Assembly: GCA_001600095.1 (NCBI GenBank)
Contig: BCIX01000001.1
Location: forward strand, 4,365,198 to 4,429,197
Length of the DNA: 64,000 nt
Source: Bullera alba
Taxonomy: Eukaryota; Basidiomycota; Tremellomycetes; Tremellales; Bulleraceae
Direction of reading: 5' to 3'
In this document: piece after piece, positions 54,934 through 64,000 of the stretch
Layout: every line of letters begins with the position of its first letter
Position numbering within the stretch: the first letter of the stretch is position 1
Notes under the pieces: generated by a model
What the model saw: only the letters and a program-made list of their open reading frames with translations
Told to the model about the DNA's origin: nothing
Databases searched by the model: none
Program-made: the position numbers and the translations under genes

Positions 54934-56091
54934 ATGCTCGCGCTACAAGTCCTCTCCGCCATCGTGGCTTTCCTCGCTGTGCCAGTGGCCGATGTCTCGG
55001 CTGCTCCAGCTCCCATCCCTAATGGTGGTGTCGGTGTCCGAACCAACGACACTCCACCCGTCTACGCCACCATGACCGACTTTGACTATCAGTCTTTCAT
55101 CGTCGCCCTCAACCAGGAATGGATCGAGCTCGACCTGTTCCACTACGGTATCTCCCGATTCTCCGAGGAGGAGTTTGCCGAGGCCGGTATGGGACCAGAC
55201 GACATTTCTTTGATCAACTTCATGGCCAATCAGGAGGTCGGTCACGCCCAGCTGCTCACCAACATTATCGAAAACGGTGGTAAAGAGGCTCCTCTTCAGT
55301 GCCGATACAAGTATGACTTTGAGACTGTTCGAGACTTTGTCAACTTCTGTCAGAGGCTCACTCGATGGTGAGTCACAGCTGTGTTCATATCTCCTGGGCG
55401 TGTGCTGACTTCTCCTAGGGGTGAATCCGGTGTCTATGGTTTCCTCTCCCACCTCGACTCCCGACCGGCCGCTACCCTGCTCACCCAGAGTATCACCACC
55501 GAGGCCCGACAACAGATGATCTTCAGACAGTTCTCCGGTGCCCACCCTATGCCAGTCTACTTCGAGACCGGTATCTCCCAGTCTATGGCCTGGACATTGC
55601 TTTCTCGATACATCATCGAGTGTCCTGCCGAGAACCCAAGGATCGAGTGGCCCATCTTCCCCCTGCTCAGCGTCACCAACGAGCCAAGTCTCCTCGTTGA
55701 CGGCTACAATGCTGCCATCACCCACAACCGAACTGCTCTCTCTCAGCCAGGAGACACAATCCAGCTCTCGTGGGAGTCTCCAGGTCAGACTGTGTCGTAC
55801 AACAACTCGTACAACACCTCGATCGGTGGTCTTGTCAACAACACAGAGAATCTCTTTGTCGCTTTCATCAGTCAGCTCAACGTGACCTACGCCCCACTCG
55901 AGGTTCTCGGCAACAACACTGGTTCCGTCATCCAGCCCAATGGTACTATCTTCGACACCACCCCAGATGCGTCCGTCGTCAACGGCACATCTTTCTTGGC
56001 CATCGTCGACCAAGATCTGTACGTGACTCCTTACAACCTTTCCTTGCTCAATGACCACATCCTCGCTTTCGGTCTGTACCAGGCGAACTAG
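54934..56091 (+). CDS. Secreted ferritin-like protein, Rds1 type
   Basis: Exons 54934-55367 and 55419-56091 give 368 residues. A signal peptide is clear (MLALQVLSAIVAFLAVPVADVSA, cleavage near Ala-Ala-Pro). The ferritin-like helical domain follows: FIVALNQEWIELDLFHYGIS, INFMANQEVGHAQLLTNII, and SITTEARQQMIFRQFSG, with Glu/His residues spaced as in di-iron four-helix bundles. The C-terminal third is beta-like and rich in N-glycosylation sites (about ten N-x-S/T). Relatives are called Rds1, stress- or starvation-induced in fungi; biochemical role unproven. Codon choice is strongly biased to C-ending codons, as in the eEF1B-gamma and IMPDH genes, suggesting high expression. Confidence 0.88.
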
Positions 56092-56305
56092 AAACGTGGA
56101 TGATTGCAGGGAAAACGGGCCGAGAGGCTTGGGAGAATGTGAGAAGTAATATGAGAAGGATGTGCATATAATTAGCTACTTATAGCATACCTCACCCATG
56201 TATCCCTAGTGCTAGCGTGACAATCGGTATGAGGCGCACAACCAGTACGAGGATCCGAATACCACGTGCATGGTTCGTGGTTGATTCTTGATGCTGCAGT
56301 CACGT

Positions 56306-56695
56306 TCAAAGTGAACTCTCGCAGCTCCTCTCTTCCACTGTGCTCATCGCCCCACGCCGCCTCCCCGGGACTTTCTTGCTTTCTCGTTGCTCGGTCCATC
56401 GCAAGGACTGGGCGAGGTGGTACGCATGGATGACTAGAGCTCCGACTCTGCGCGAGTCTTCCACCTCCTTCAGCGTGAGTTTCCTTGGAGTGGGACTGGG
56501 AGACCCGTGTAAGGTTTGCGCATTCTTGGTCAGGGAGTGACGCTGAAGATCGATTGACAGTTTGTACACGTCTTGCTTCCGATCGCCTGTGTTCGTGACT
56601 GGGGTATTGCTCTCTCCGTATTCGTTCTGGTCATTTGGGAAAGTGTTGCTATCCTTGCCTCTGTCGGAGTGATGACTGGGCGTCGATGGCGACAT
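56306..56695 (-). CDS. Small unrecognised protein
   Basis: I do not recognise it. A single ATG-started frame gives 129 residues. The first 45 are polar (Ser, Asn, Asp). A helical centre follows (LTLKEVEDSRRVGALVIHAYHLAQSLRW) and then a basic end (KKVPGRRRG). No signal peptide or membrane segment. It could lack an intron boundary near position 56560 (a GTCAAT...CCAAG pair of 34 nt is too short to trust). It lies downstream of, and on the same strand as, another small unknown gene. Confidence 0.4.
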   Translation of the reverse strand: MSPSTPSHHSDRGKDSNTFPNDQNEYGESNTPVTNTGDRKQDVYKLSIDLQRHSLTKNAQTLHGSPSPTPRKLTLKEVEDSRRVGALVIHAYHLAQSLRWTEQRESKKVPGRRRGAMSTVEERSCESSL

Positions 56696-57042
56696 GGTAT
56701 TCTCTGGACATGTGATCAGCTAGGCCGATCGAGTGTGTGGGCGGATAGATGCGCTCGGTGAAGATGGAATGGCGAGAGGAGGACCGGTGCTAGGCTGCTT
56801 ATGTCAGTGCTGCTAGCATTCTGTCAGCGCGACCATCGTCTCCTTTGCCTTTAGTCCTTCTAGCATCGTCTGTAGCCTCATGGCAGTGTTGAAAGGATCC
56901 TCGTGGCGGTGTATACGGGCAGTAGTGTGGTTCTGGTGCTGATGCGATCTTAGTGTGCGAGTCGGATGCAATATTGAGAGTCGTCTACCGAGCGTGGTCA
57001 ACCAGTCTTAAGGCTCGGCAATCCCTTGTCTCATGTCGTGCA

Positions 57043-57677
57043 TCACTCGGCACCCTTGCGGACCTCTTCCAGAGACCGCTTGAGTGATTCCCGCAGCTTG
57101 GTCACTAACGCATCTTCATCCTTCGCCGGAGGCGGCTACCAACCGGTCAGGCTTGAGTCATTGATGGACATCTGGGACTTACCAGCTGGTCTAGCAGATA
57201 CCTGTTCCATGCTCAGCGATTCCGACGTCTTGCTGTAGCTTCACTCACTCGACCTCGTCTATCGTCTAGAAGGGGTCAGCTCAAGGAAACCGAAAACGAG
57301 AGCACAGCTGTACGTACCAGTACAACTGGGATCCTGCAACTATAAGTATTGATCTTCCGGATCGGCTTCGGACTTACCTGTTCATCCTTGGCTGGTTGTA
57401 TAGCAGGCAGCCTATCGAAGTGCTTCAAAAGTGCTTTCGAAATCAGAAGGAGCTCGAAGGAGCGCGTTCCCGAGCGCGCTTCGTTGAACATCGGCGGGGC
57501 GCGGGGCCGCAGGGCGGGTCGACCGCCACGTGGCTCTCTAAGCTCTGCGCATTTGCCACTCGTTCCTCTTGAGGATCCGGACTCCGGAGTGGTGATGAGA
57601 TGCTTCTGAGCAACAATCGCAGATGCCTGGGGTGGCCGTGCGGCGTCAGAGTGGAAGAGCAGTGCAAGAGGGGACAT
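57043..57677 (-). CDS. Small unrecognised four-exon protein
   Basis: I do not recognise it. Exons 57677-57378, 57265-57249, 57201-57183 and 57135-57043 join in frame to 142 residues; two of the exons are 17 and 19 nt. The N-terminal 75 residues are basic and Pro/Arg-rich. A helix follows (SFELLLISKALLKHFDRLP). The tiny exons join to read TIDEVEYLLDQLPPP, and the C-terminus is a charged helix (LRESLKRSLEEVRKGAE). The in-frame meeting of four exons with good donors (GTAAGT, GTGAGT, GTAAGT) supports a real gene. The helical, non-membrane make-up suggests a subunit of a larger complex, but that is a guess. Intron 1 (112 nt) might hide a further small exon. Confidence 0.5.
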
Positions 57678-59500
57678 AGGTCCCGCTTTGAGGACTCAGA
57701 GGCAGTATTTGTAGTCTCGGCGAGCTGAGACCTGTTTCCAGAGTGACCGTCAGCTGCAAGAAAGGCTGCCCACGATGGGTTGAGATTGGCTTCTGCTTCA
57801 TTCTATATACTATGTAGAACGCTGCCTGAGTCGCTGCTGATCATCTTTTCACATAGGGCGCTCGCATATAACCAGCGATGCGAAAGAGACCGCGAGGTAA
57901 CAGGATACCGGGCCCCGTTGCGACTTGCGATCCGCTCTTGAATGTTGAAACTGGAATTACAGACTGATAGTGCTCAGTCTCGGCCAGCCACAATATAGTG
58001 TCACCGCACCTTGGGAGCAGAAAGCACCGTCATCTCTACCTGTACATGGGTCTCAGTGGCGTGCACAACAGCGGTCACAACGTCGACGCGGAAGACAGTT
58101 GGAAGTGGACAAGTCGACCAGGATATCAATCTCAGCAGATCTCAGCCCGATCACAGCCTCAGACAGGCCGCACGGGGCCGTTAGCAGCCGGGCATCCCCG
58201 CACGGGCATTTTGGGCAAGCCTGTACGCCATATACAGCAAGCCTGGGTGCGTCCTCACAGTAGGCATGTCAAAACTGCCGCTTATGCGCAAAAAGATATC
58301 TTGGTTCTCAATCCGGATCCAAGTCCGGAGGCCGGCGGCAGTATCACCCTGCCTCCAGTCCTAAAATGCATGACGTGGCTATACTGCGTCGCGAAAAGCG
58401 TGAACCTCACTCAGGGTTCACCCTGGCCTCCGCCACAGATTCGGCGTTATGATGACCGGATATTGCCGATTCCGGCTATGTTGGTGATGCCGAGAACGCG
58501 TGTTGGCCAATGGGAGCACGCCGAGGGGGGAAGTCCAGTGACCAAGGGAGGTGTGAATCCTTTTTCTCCTCCCTTGTTCCGCCGCCCAGACCGTAATCGG
58601 GAAAAGGAGGTCCCCCCCCTCGCGCGACCTGATAGCGTCAACACCCTTGCGCTTCTCACCCCAGTGCTTGAACACGCCTGCACCACCTGTCAACAAACAC
58701 GTCCTCCACCTTCTGCCACCTCACCTCATCCTCTTCCTCTCCTCGCCTTCGGTTAGCCTGCCCGACTGAGATTATTAAAAAACCCGCGCTCAGACTCTCC
58801 CTTGAGCGGATCAGAGGGCAGAGAAAGGCAGAGAACTAGAAGCCCGAAATTGGATCCCACTTTTAACTCTCTCTTCCCTCGCTCCTCCTATCTTCCCGCC
58901 TCCAAGCATCATCTCCACCTCGCACACGTTTCACTAGGGCAGATCCCACGTCTGCCTTTGATACCTAATCTCGACCATCAGGTAAGTGAAAGCCCCAGCC
59001 CTCCCCAGCCCTCTCCACCTCCCCCTCGTATTGCCTTCGGTCCAGAGCCTCAGAGCCTTTGAATGCCCAAAGGAGCCATCAAAGGTACCATCCTCGTCGT
59101 CACCCCCGGTCGGTCGCGTGTCGATCCCCTTCCCCTTCGCCTCCAGCTTTCTGCCTTCGCGCTCCCCCCTTGACACCCTCCCCTTCTGCGTCCATTGTCC
59201 CATCGCCACCTTCCCGCTTGCTCGGCTTCCGGACACTCTTCACTACCACCGCCCACTCCTACCACGCGTCTTCCTCTCATCACCCTTCGGCTTTGTCACA
59301 GTCGATGTGAGACCCTGCAGACTGACGCTTACGGACAATCAGCGTAATCTTATCAGTAGCTTGTCCGGTGAAGTGATCAGCGTGAGTCCGAGGTCATCAC
59401 GTAGATGTAATGTTGAGCTGACTCGGTCCCCTCCTCATCGCCACTCGATTATAATCATTGCCACCGCCATCACACCTCCATCATACCATGCCACAGTCAT
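57678..59500. other. Promoter and pyrimidine-rich leader of the HMG gene
   Basis: 1.8 kb without a supportable gene. From about 58660 it becomes strongly CT-rich, and a consensus donor (GTAAGT) at 58982 may open a leader intron ending before 59500. Long open frames in this stretch exist only because of pyrimidine bias. Such leaders are common for highly expressed basidiomycete genes. Confidence 0.5.
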
Positions 59501-62041
59501 ATGCAGAACACTACCACTCATCAGAGTGCCACTGGCGCTCAGCAGCATTGGAACCAGGTATGTATCGTCTTCTCGACATCCTTTCATCCTCTTCCCCGTA
59601 CAGCACGATCTTCTCGCTGACGCGTTGTCATTTCTCCCTCCTCTACTCTCCCTGATCCCTCCATGTCACCCATTTCACCCTTGTCTCACCTTGCCCGGTC
59701 TCCCCACGCTCCACCCGACGATGGACCCCTTGATGCTTCTTTTGCAACAGCTTCCCATGTATGCCTCTGCCCATCAGCGCCCAACGGCAGCCAACCCAAG
59801 AGCTTACACTGCCGCGGATTACAATTCGCCCGCCGAACCACGTCGGGATGACGCGACCAGTCAGCTCTATGGTGCGGATCAAGCATCATCTTACAACAAC
59901 TATTCGAGCGGCTACAATGGTCTGAACAACGTCGGCAGCTACAACTATGCCTCGACGGGCTACAGCTCTGCTGGTTCGCCCTCGACGGCGCGTCGCACGT
60001 CTGGACAGAAACCGTCGACATCGACGCCACCCGCCTCCGCGCCAATTACTGGGGCCGCCAATCCGTCGCCAGCATCCCGGTACTACCCATCCGCCCAGCA
60101 GGGTACCACGGAAACCACTCAATATCAACCATCATCCGCTCCGCCCCAAGTCGGACATCATCAGAACCATCCCTACCAATCGAGTTACTACAACAATTAC
60201 TATGACCAAAGCCAGATAGCTCAGCAGTACCAGGGTCACTCGTACCAGTCATCCACGCCCTCGTCACAGCCATCCGCCAGCCAGCATCAGTATCCGTCGT
60301 ACAACCAGCGGACCCAACAATGGCAACAGCAGCCTCAAACAGGTTACCCATCAATGCAGTCGGTGCCACAGTATGGCTGGCAACAAGCACAGCAGCAGCA
60401 ACAGTGGAACACTCCTCAGTACGGCTACCCCCCTGCTACGCCTCAATCTGCAGCACAGCCGCAACACAGCCAGCCACAAGGCCATCACAACACCATACCT
60501 CCCTTGTCGGCTTCGGTGGTCCCCCCTGCGCAGATCCAAACGACGGGCACACCTAGTGACCAGCAGACTGGCAAAAAGCCCAAAACACCCTCCTCAGGCA
60601 AAAGACCGGCGGAGTCTGGTACCGATGAGGAGGCCGCTCCAGCAAAGCCCAAAAAGTCGAAGAAGGCCGCCGCTGCCGCCGCCGTGGAAGAAAAACCGGT
60701 ACCCAAGCCCCCCTCCAAATCGCATCTCAACCCACCGCGACAGGCCCAATCCGCTTGGCAGCTATTCTTCACCGACGAGCTGAACAAGGCAAAGGCCGCT
60801 TCGGTTCAGGGCAGCTCTCCTGGAGGCACGCCTCACCACGCCAAGCTCAACGTGGCGCAGATCGCCAAAGACGCGGGACTCGCTTATGCCAATCTCAGCG
60901 ACGAGCAAAAGGTCTACTACGCTGCCAAAGTTCAGGAGAGCAAGGACGAATACGCTCGAGAGCTCGCCATATGGCATACGACTCTTACACCTGAGGATAT
61001 TCGACTCGAGAACGCTTTCAGAGCGCAGCAGAGGAAGGATGGCAAGTCCAGAAAGGGAAACCTCAAGGACCCCAACGCTCCGAAGAAGCCGCTGTCGGCA
61101 TACTTCCTGTTCTTGAAGGGTATTCGCGAGGACGATGCACTGAGAGCACGCGTCTGGGGTGTTGAGTCGGAGACGACGAAACAATCGGTGCTCGCGGCAG
61201 AGAGGTGGAGAAATTTGTCCGATGTGGACAAGAAGGTGAATCTTATAAAAAGTGTCCTCTTGAACGATCGCTAACGTCTTCCCAGCCTTTCCTTGCCCAA
61301 GCCGAGAAGGACAAGCAAGAGTACGAAGTCTCCCGCAAACTCTACGAAGACGAAGCTGCCGCTCGAGCCAGAGGCGAAGACATTCCGCTGCGTATCTATG
61401 CGCCCATCTCCATCGACCCCGCACCAAGGCTCGTCCTTCGGGATGTAGAAAAGAAAGAGGCAGATGGCGCGACCGCTGCGACGACTGTGCCCATTGCCTC
61501 CTCAACACCTGCCGAAACCTCGCCCCACGGTTCGCAAGACTCGTTTCATGGGTTCATAGACGGTCGGCTTACCGATATCGACCTTGGGGGGTTTCAAGAC
61601 GTCACTGCCAAGGGGACCGGCGAACAGGGTGACTGGGGAGAGCTCACCCAGTTGATGGGACCCGCAGACGGCGTCAACACTGGACCCGACGTTGGTTCCA
61701 TTCTTCCTACGCCTGTCTCCGCCGACTCCACATACCAGCAAGGCTACGACGGGGTCAAACAGGAGAACACTATTCAACCCGGGTTCGAGGAGGCTGCCAA
61801 AGCCGGACAGCCGATGTCTTTCGACATTGGATCAGCCGCCGAGTCTGTCAACGATGTCGCCAACCCTGGCAACGCTCCATCGACCAGCACATCGTCCAAC
61901 TCTGGTTCTTCGTTGGTCAGCAGCAACTCTGGATCGCACGGTGACGCCGCTGCCCAAGGTGATGGATCGGCCGATGTGACGGCAGCACCCGCCACAACGA
62001 ATTCGCTCGAGTCCGCAGCCCCAGCTGCTGATGGAGTCTAA
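59501..62041 (+). CDS. Two-HMG-box DNA-binding protein with Q/Y-rich N-terminus
   Basis: Exons 59501-59557, 59751-61235 and 61286-62041 give 765 residues. Start MQNTTTHQSATGAQQHWNQ was chosen because it splices in phase over a 193-nt intron to LPMYASAHQRP; an alternative start at 59720 (MDPLMLL) is in the same frame. Residues 20-290 are Gln, Tyr, Ser and Asn-rich and prion-like (SYNNYSSGYNGLNN, QQAQQQQQWN). A basic linker (KPKKSKKAAAA) follows. HMG box 1 (RQAQSAWQLFFTDELNKAKA ... LSDEQKVYYAAKVQESKDEY) and HMG box 2 (DPNAPKKPLSAYFLFLKGIR ... RWRNLSDVDKKPFLAQAEKD) are complete. The C-terminus is acidic and Ser-rich. Layout resembles yeast Ixr1; orthology is not proven. Confidence 0.85.
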
Positions 62042-62566
62042 TTCGACGACTTCCTCCCCTCGCGTCGTATTCTTCTGGGATCTTTCGTTCGTTTTCGTTT
62101 TCGCTTTTCATCATTCGCCATTTGAGAAAGGACCTACCTTGTAACAATAAAGAAGAAAGAACCAAGCACCCCCGTGTCTGTCGGGTCTCGAGACTATAAA
62201 CCCTGCTCTGAATATCCGTCCCCTATTTGTCTTTTGGTCAGGAGGCATACGGGTCATATAGTATCTGAGGATAGACAATGTATGACATGTTGAACGCATT
62301 AGGTGGTGGATACTAGCTTGCACCGCATCCTTAAGCGTTGGTCACGAGCGTACTCTGCTGGTTAACGAGTCCCATGAGGCATGAAGCCAGAAGTGACTGA
62401 GTTCAACAAAATCGTGACGTGGAAGCGATCTCGAGTTTGAACATTGTCGGAAGACATGTCCACCGTTCACGTTGTGTCCATCCACACACAAATTGTTCTC
62501 GACGCAGCTCGTTCTTGCCCTATACATACCTCAATTTACCGACGAATACGCCGGCGCTCTGACAGG
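62042..62566. other. Intergenic, HMG 3' end and importin promoter
   Basis: 525 nt. A possible polyadenylation-type AATAAAGAAG lies at 62146-62155, about 105 nt after the HMG stop. No other feature. Confidence 0.5.
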
Positions 62567-64000
62567 ATGGAGGAAGATGCGTTCGGGAGCCTTGCATCGT
62601 CCTCAACGAGCGGACCTTCGTTGTCTTTTCCCGTTCTGGAACACAGCGACTTGAACCGTGTGGCAGAGGTGAGCAGCAACACCGAGCAAAGATGTTGCTT
62701 CTGCGGCTGCGAGAGGTGGGACAAGCGAGCAGCACGACTGACGGCTTTGTAGACCATAACCCATCTCTTCGACCCGAGTACTTCCTCGAATCCGAGTCTA
62801 GCGAAGAGTCTGCAGAACGACTTGCAGGTTGTCCAGCAGAGCAACGAGGCATGGGGGCTAATCTCGGGACTCGCCAATCACGAAGTAAGTCAAAAGATAG
62901 CCTCACTGCCTTCCCTGCGGCGAGAATGCTAGATACGGCGAGCTGATGATGCATAGGACCCAAATGTCCGGTTCTTCAGTGCCCATACGGCTCAAGTCAA
63001 GATCAGCAGGGATTGGAACACACTACCACACGAGCTTCAACCTGCACTGCTGCAGCTCTTACTGCAGACCTTGGCACAGTCGATATCGCCTTCCAATCCC
63101 GTCTCGCACCAGCCAGCAAACAATGTAGTCGTCAGGAAACTATTCGGATGTGTGGGTCAAATGATACTCGAGCAGCAAGAGGAATGTCGACCGTGGCAAA
63201 TCGCTGATTGTCGTTCGCGAACCGTGTAGCTCGCGAGTATACTCCTTCGACTACCATTCCACTTGTTCCCTAACCCCCTCATCACCGTTCTCTCCACGAT
63301 ATCAGACGCCGCTACGAATGCCTCTCTACCGCCGTCCATGCCGTCCTCAGGGTACAATACCCCCACGATGAACTTTGATGCAGGGGCGACAGGTCGGCGG
63401 ATGAGATTGTGGAGTCTGGAATGGCTGGCCATTTGTGTAGAGGAGATCGGTCGAGCAGGTATCAGTGAACAAAAGAAGTGAGGCCACACAGTGCCGACTG
63501 TTTCCGAAGATATGCTCACTGCTTGTCCTATCGCAGGAACGCTCTGCGGCGACATTTAGATGTGGACCTGCCTCAAGTCCTGGATACGATAAAGCATTCA
63601 ATGGCGCATCCCGAACTAGCAGATTCGGCTTGCAAGTGTGCCGAGAGCTGGATAGACTATGGCCTAGGCGCAGAGTAGGTTTCAGCTGCCCGCCTCGTAT
63701 CCAACGGGTCGCTTGCCCAATAGCTGATTGTCAACTCATCAGCGAGCTGACAGAGCTGCTCCCGCATCTGTATGCCCTGCTGCCGCTCCCAGCGGCATCC
63801 TCAGCTTTGGTCGAGGTCTTGTCGGAAAGTGTCTTCAGATTCGGCAAGGGTGCCAAGATCCTCACAGAACCTCTGGTCCAATGGTGCACCGGTCCACAAG
63901 GTTCGCAGTTGCTCAATGGCGATATCACTTCGGATGAAGTAGTCGGCTTCGCAAAGTTGCTCTGCGCCATAGTGGAGCATTCGTCAGAATGGCTAGTAGC
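62567..64000 (+). CDS. Importin-beta family receptor (Kap122/importin-13-like), 5' part
   Basis: Nuclear transport receptor, cut by the window edge. Exons 62567-62668, 62753-62884, 62957-63151, 63230-63477, 63537-63674 and 63743 to the edge encode about 357 residues. The N-terminal HEAT repeat reads LAKSLQNDLQVVQQSNEAWG and then DPNVRFFSAHTAQVKISRDW, the classic importin N-domain pattern. Helical repeats follow (LPHELQPALLQLLLQTLAQS, ALRRHLDVDLPQVLDTIKHS). This wording is closest to the importin-13/transportin-SR/Kap122 branch. The GTGGGT donor at 63152 is needed to keep the frame. Confidence 0.88.

Noticed and set aside
54943..56058. 371-codon open frame antisense to the Rds1-like gene
   Set aside because: Same reason: antisense shadow from biased codon use; it also ignores the intron.
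56813..57001. Minus frame between the two small unknown genes
   Set aside because: It starts with TTG after a stop, and the upstream gene already ends at a good TGA (57043); probably 3' UTR.
57998..58756. 252-codon plus-strand open frame before the HMG gene
   Set aside because: Composition is Pro/Arg/His-rich without structure, and it lies in the CT-rich promoter/leader region.
58986..59750. N-terminal extension of the HMG protein by the continuous open frame
   Set aside because: The frame is open through pyrimidine bias. It lacks an upstream ATG, and a good GTATGT donor and CAACAG acceptor define a cleaner start at 59501.

Overview
The window is nuclear DNA from a basidiomycete yeast. Tremellomycetes (the Cryptococcus/Kwoniella/Saitozyma group) is the best guess. 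The evidence is structural: genes are packed on both strands, and most are cut by many short introns (mostly 45-60 nt) with GTGAGT-, GTGGGT- or GTGCGT-type donors and CTGAC/CTAAC-like branch sites. The products are fungal (Akr1, Ice2, Rcf2, Swa2, Kic1, Rds1). All exon models were built by hand. In every model called with confidence the exon lengths sum to a multiple of three and the joined frame matches its family. No virus, transposon, rRNA, tRNA or CRISPR was recognised.

Layout. 1-2138: poorly resolved, with a repeat-containing coiled-coil reading frame broken by one TAG (minus). 2139-3890: eEF1B-gamma. 5720-7611: a bHLH factor with an upstream ORF and a leader intron. 7869-12570: splicing factor RSE1/SF3B3 (21 exons). 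13110-14101: RCF2. 14545-15339: a P-loop protein. 15619-18002 (minus): a USP36-like deubiquitinase. 18460-19964 (minus): RMT2. 20244-21716: an Rrn9-like protein. 21855-24868 (minus): palmitoyltransferase AKR1. 25696-26366 (minus): APC11. 26772-29546: a KIC1-type GCK kinase. 29658-31195 (minus): ICE2. 31417-33340: a mitochondrial PP2C (PTC5-like). 33556-36406: auxilin SWA2. 36584-38056: an unrecognised membrane protein. 38150-40090 (minus): DUS1. 40467-41861: cyclin C. 42006-43854 (minus): IMP dehydrogenase. 44336-45990: a PSD-like (PsiD-family) decarboxylase. 45991-48376: a long repeat-rich gap. 48377-49654: a Pho80-type cyclin. 50552-52157: an MFS transporter. 52712-54317: proline iminopeptidase with two GC-AG introns. 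54934-56091: an Rds1-like secreted ferritin-fold protein. 56306-57677 (minus): two small unrecognised genes. 59501-62041: a two-HMG-box protein with a Q/Y/S-rich N-terminus. 62567-64000: an importin-beta family receptor cut by the window edge.

Most of the content is conserved housekeeping machinery: splicing, translation, tRNA modification, ubiquitin, cell cycle, vesicle traffic, GTP synthesis and respiration.  Neighbours are not functionally grouped as in an operon. Several pairs share divergent promoters (RMT2/Rrn9-like, APC11/KIC1, ICE2/PTC5, DUS1/cyclin C, IMPDH/PSD-like). The least ordinary items are the PsiD-family decarboxylase, an APC11 whose last RING ligand is Asp as in Rbx1, the GC-AG introns and micro-exons, a set of introns whose retention would keep the frame open, and two small unrecognised genes. 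I found no convincing novel multi-gene system.
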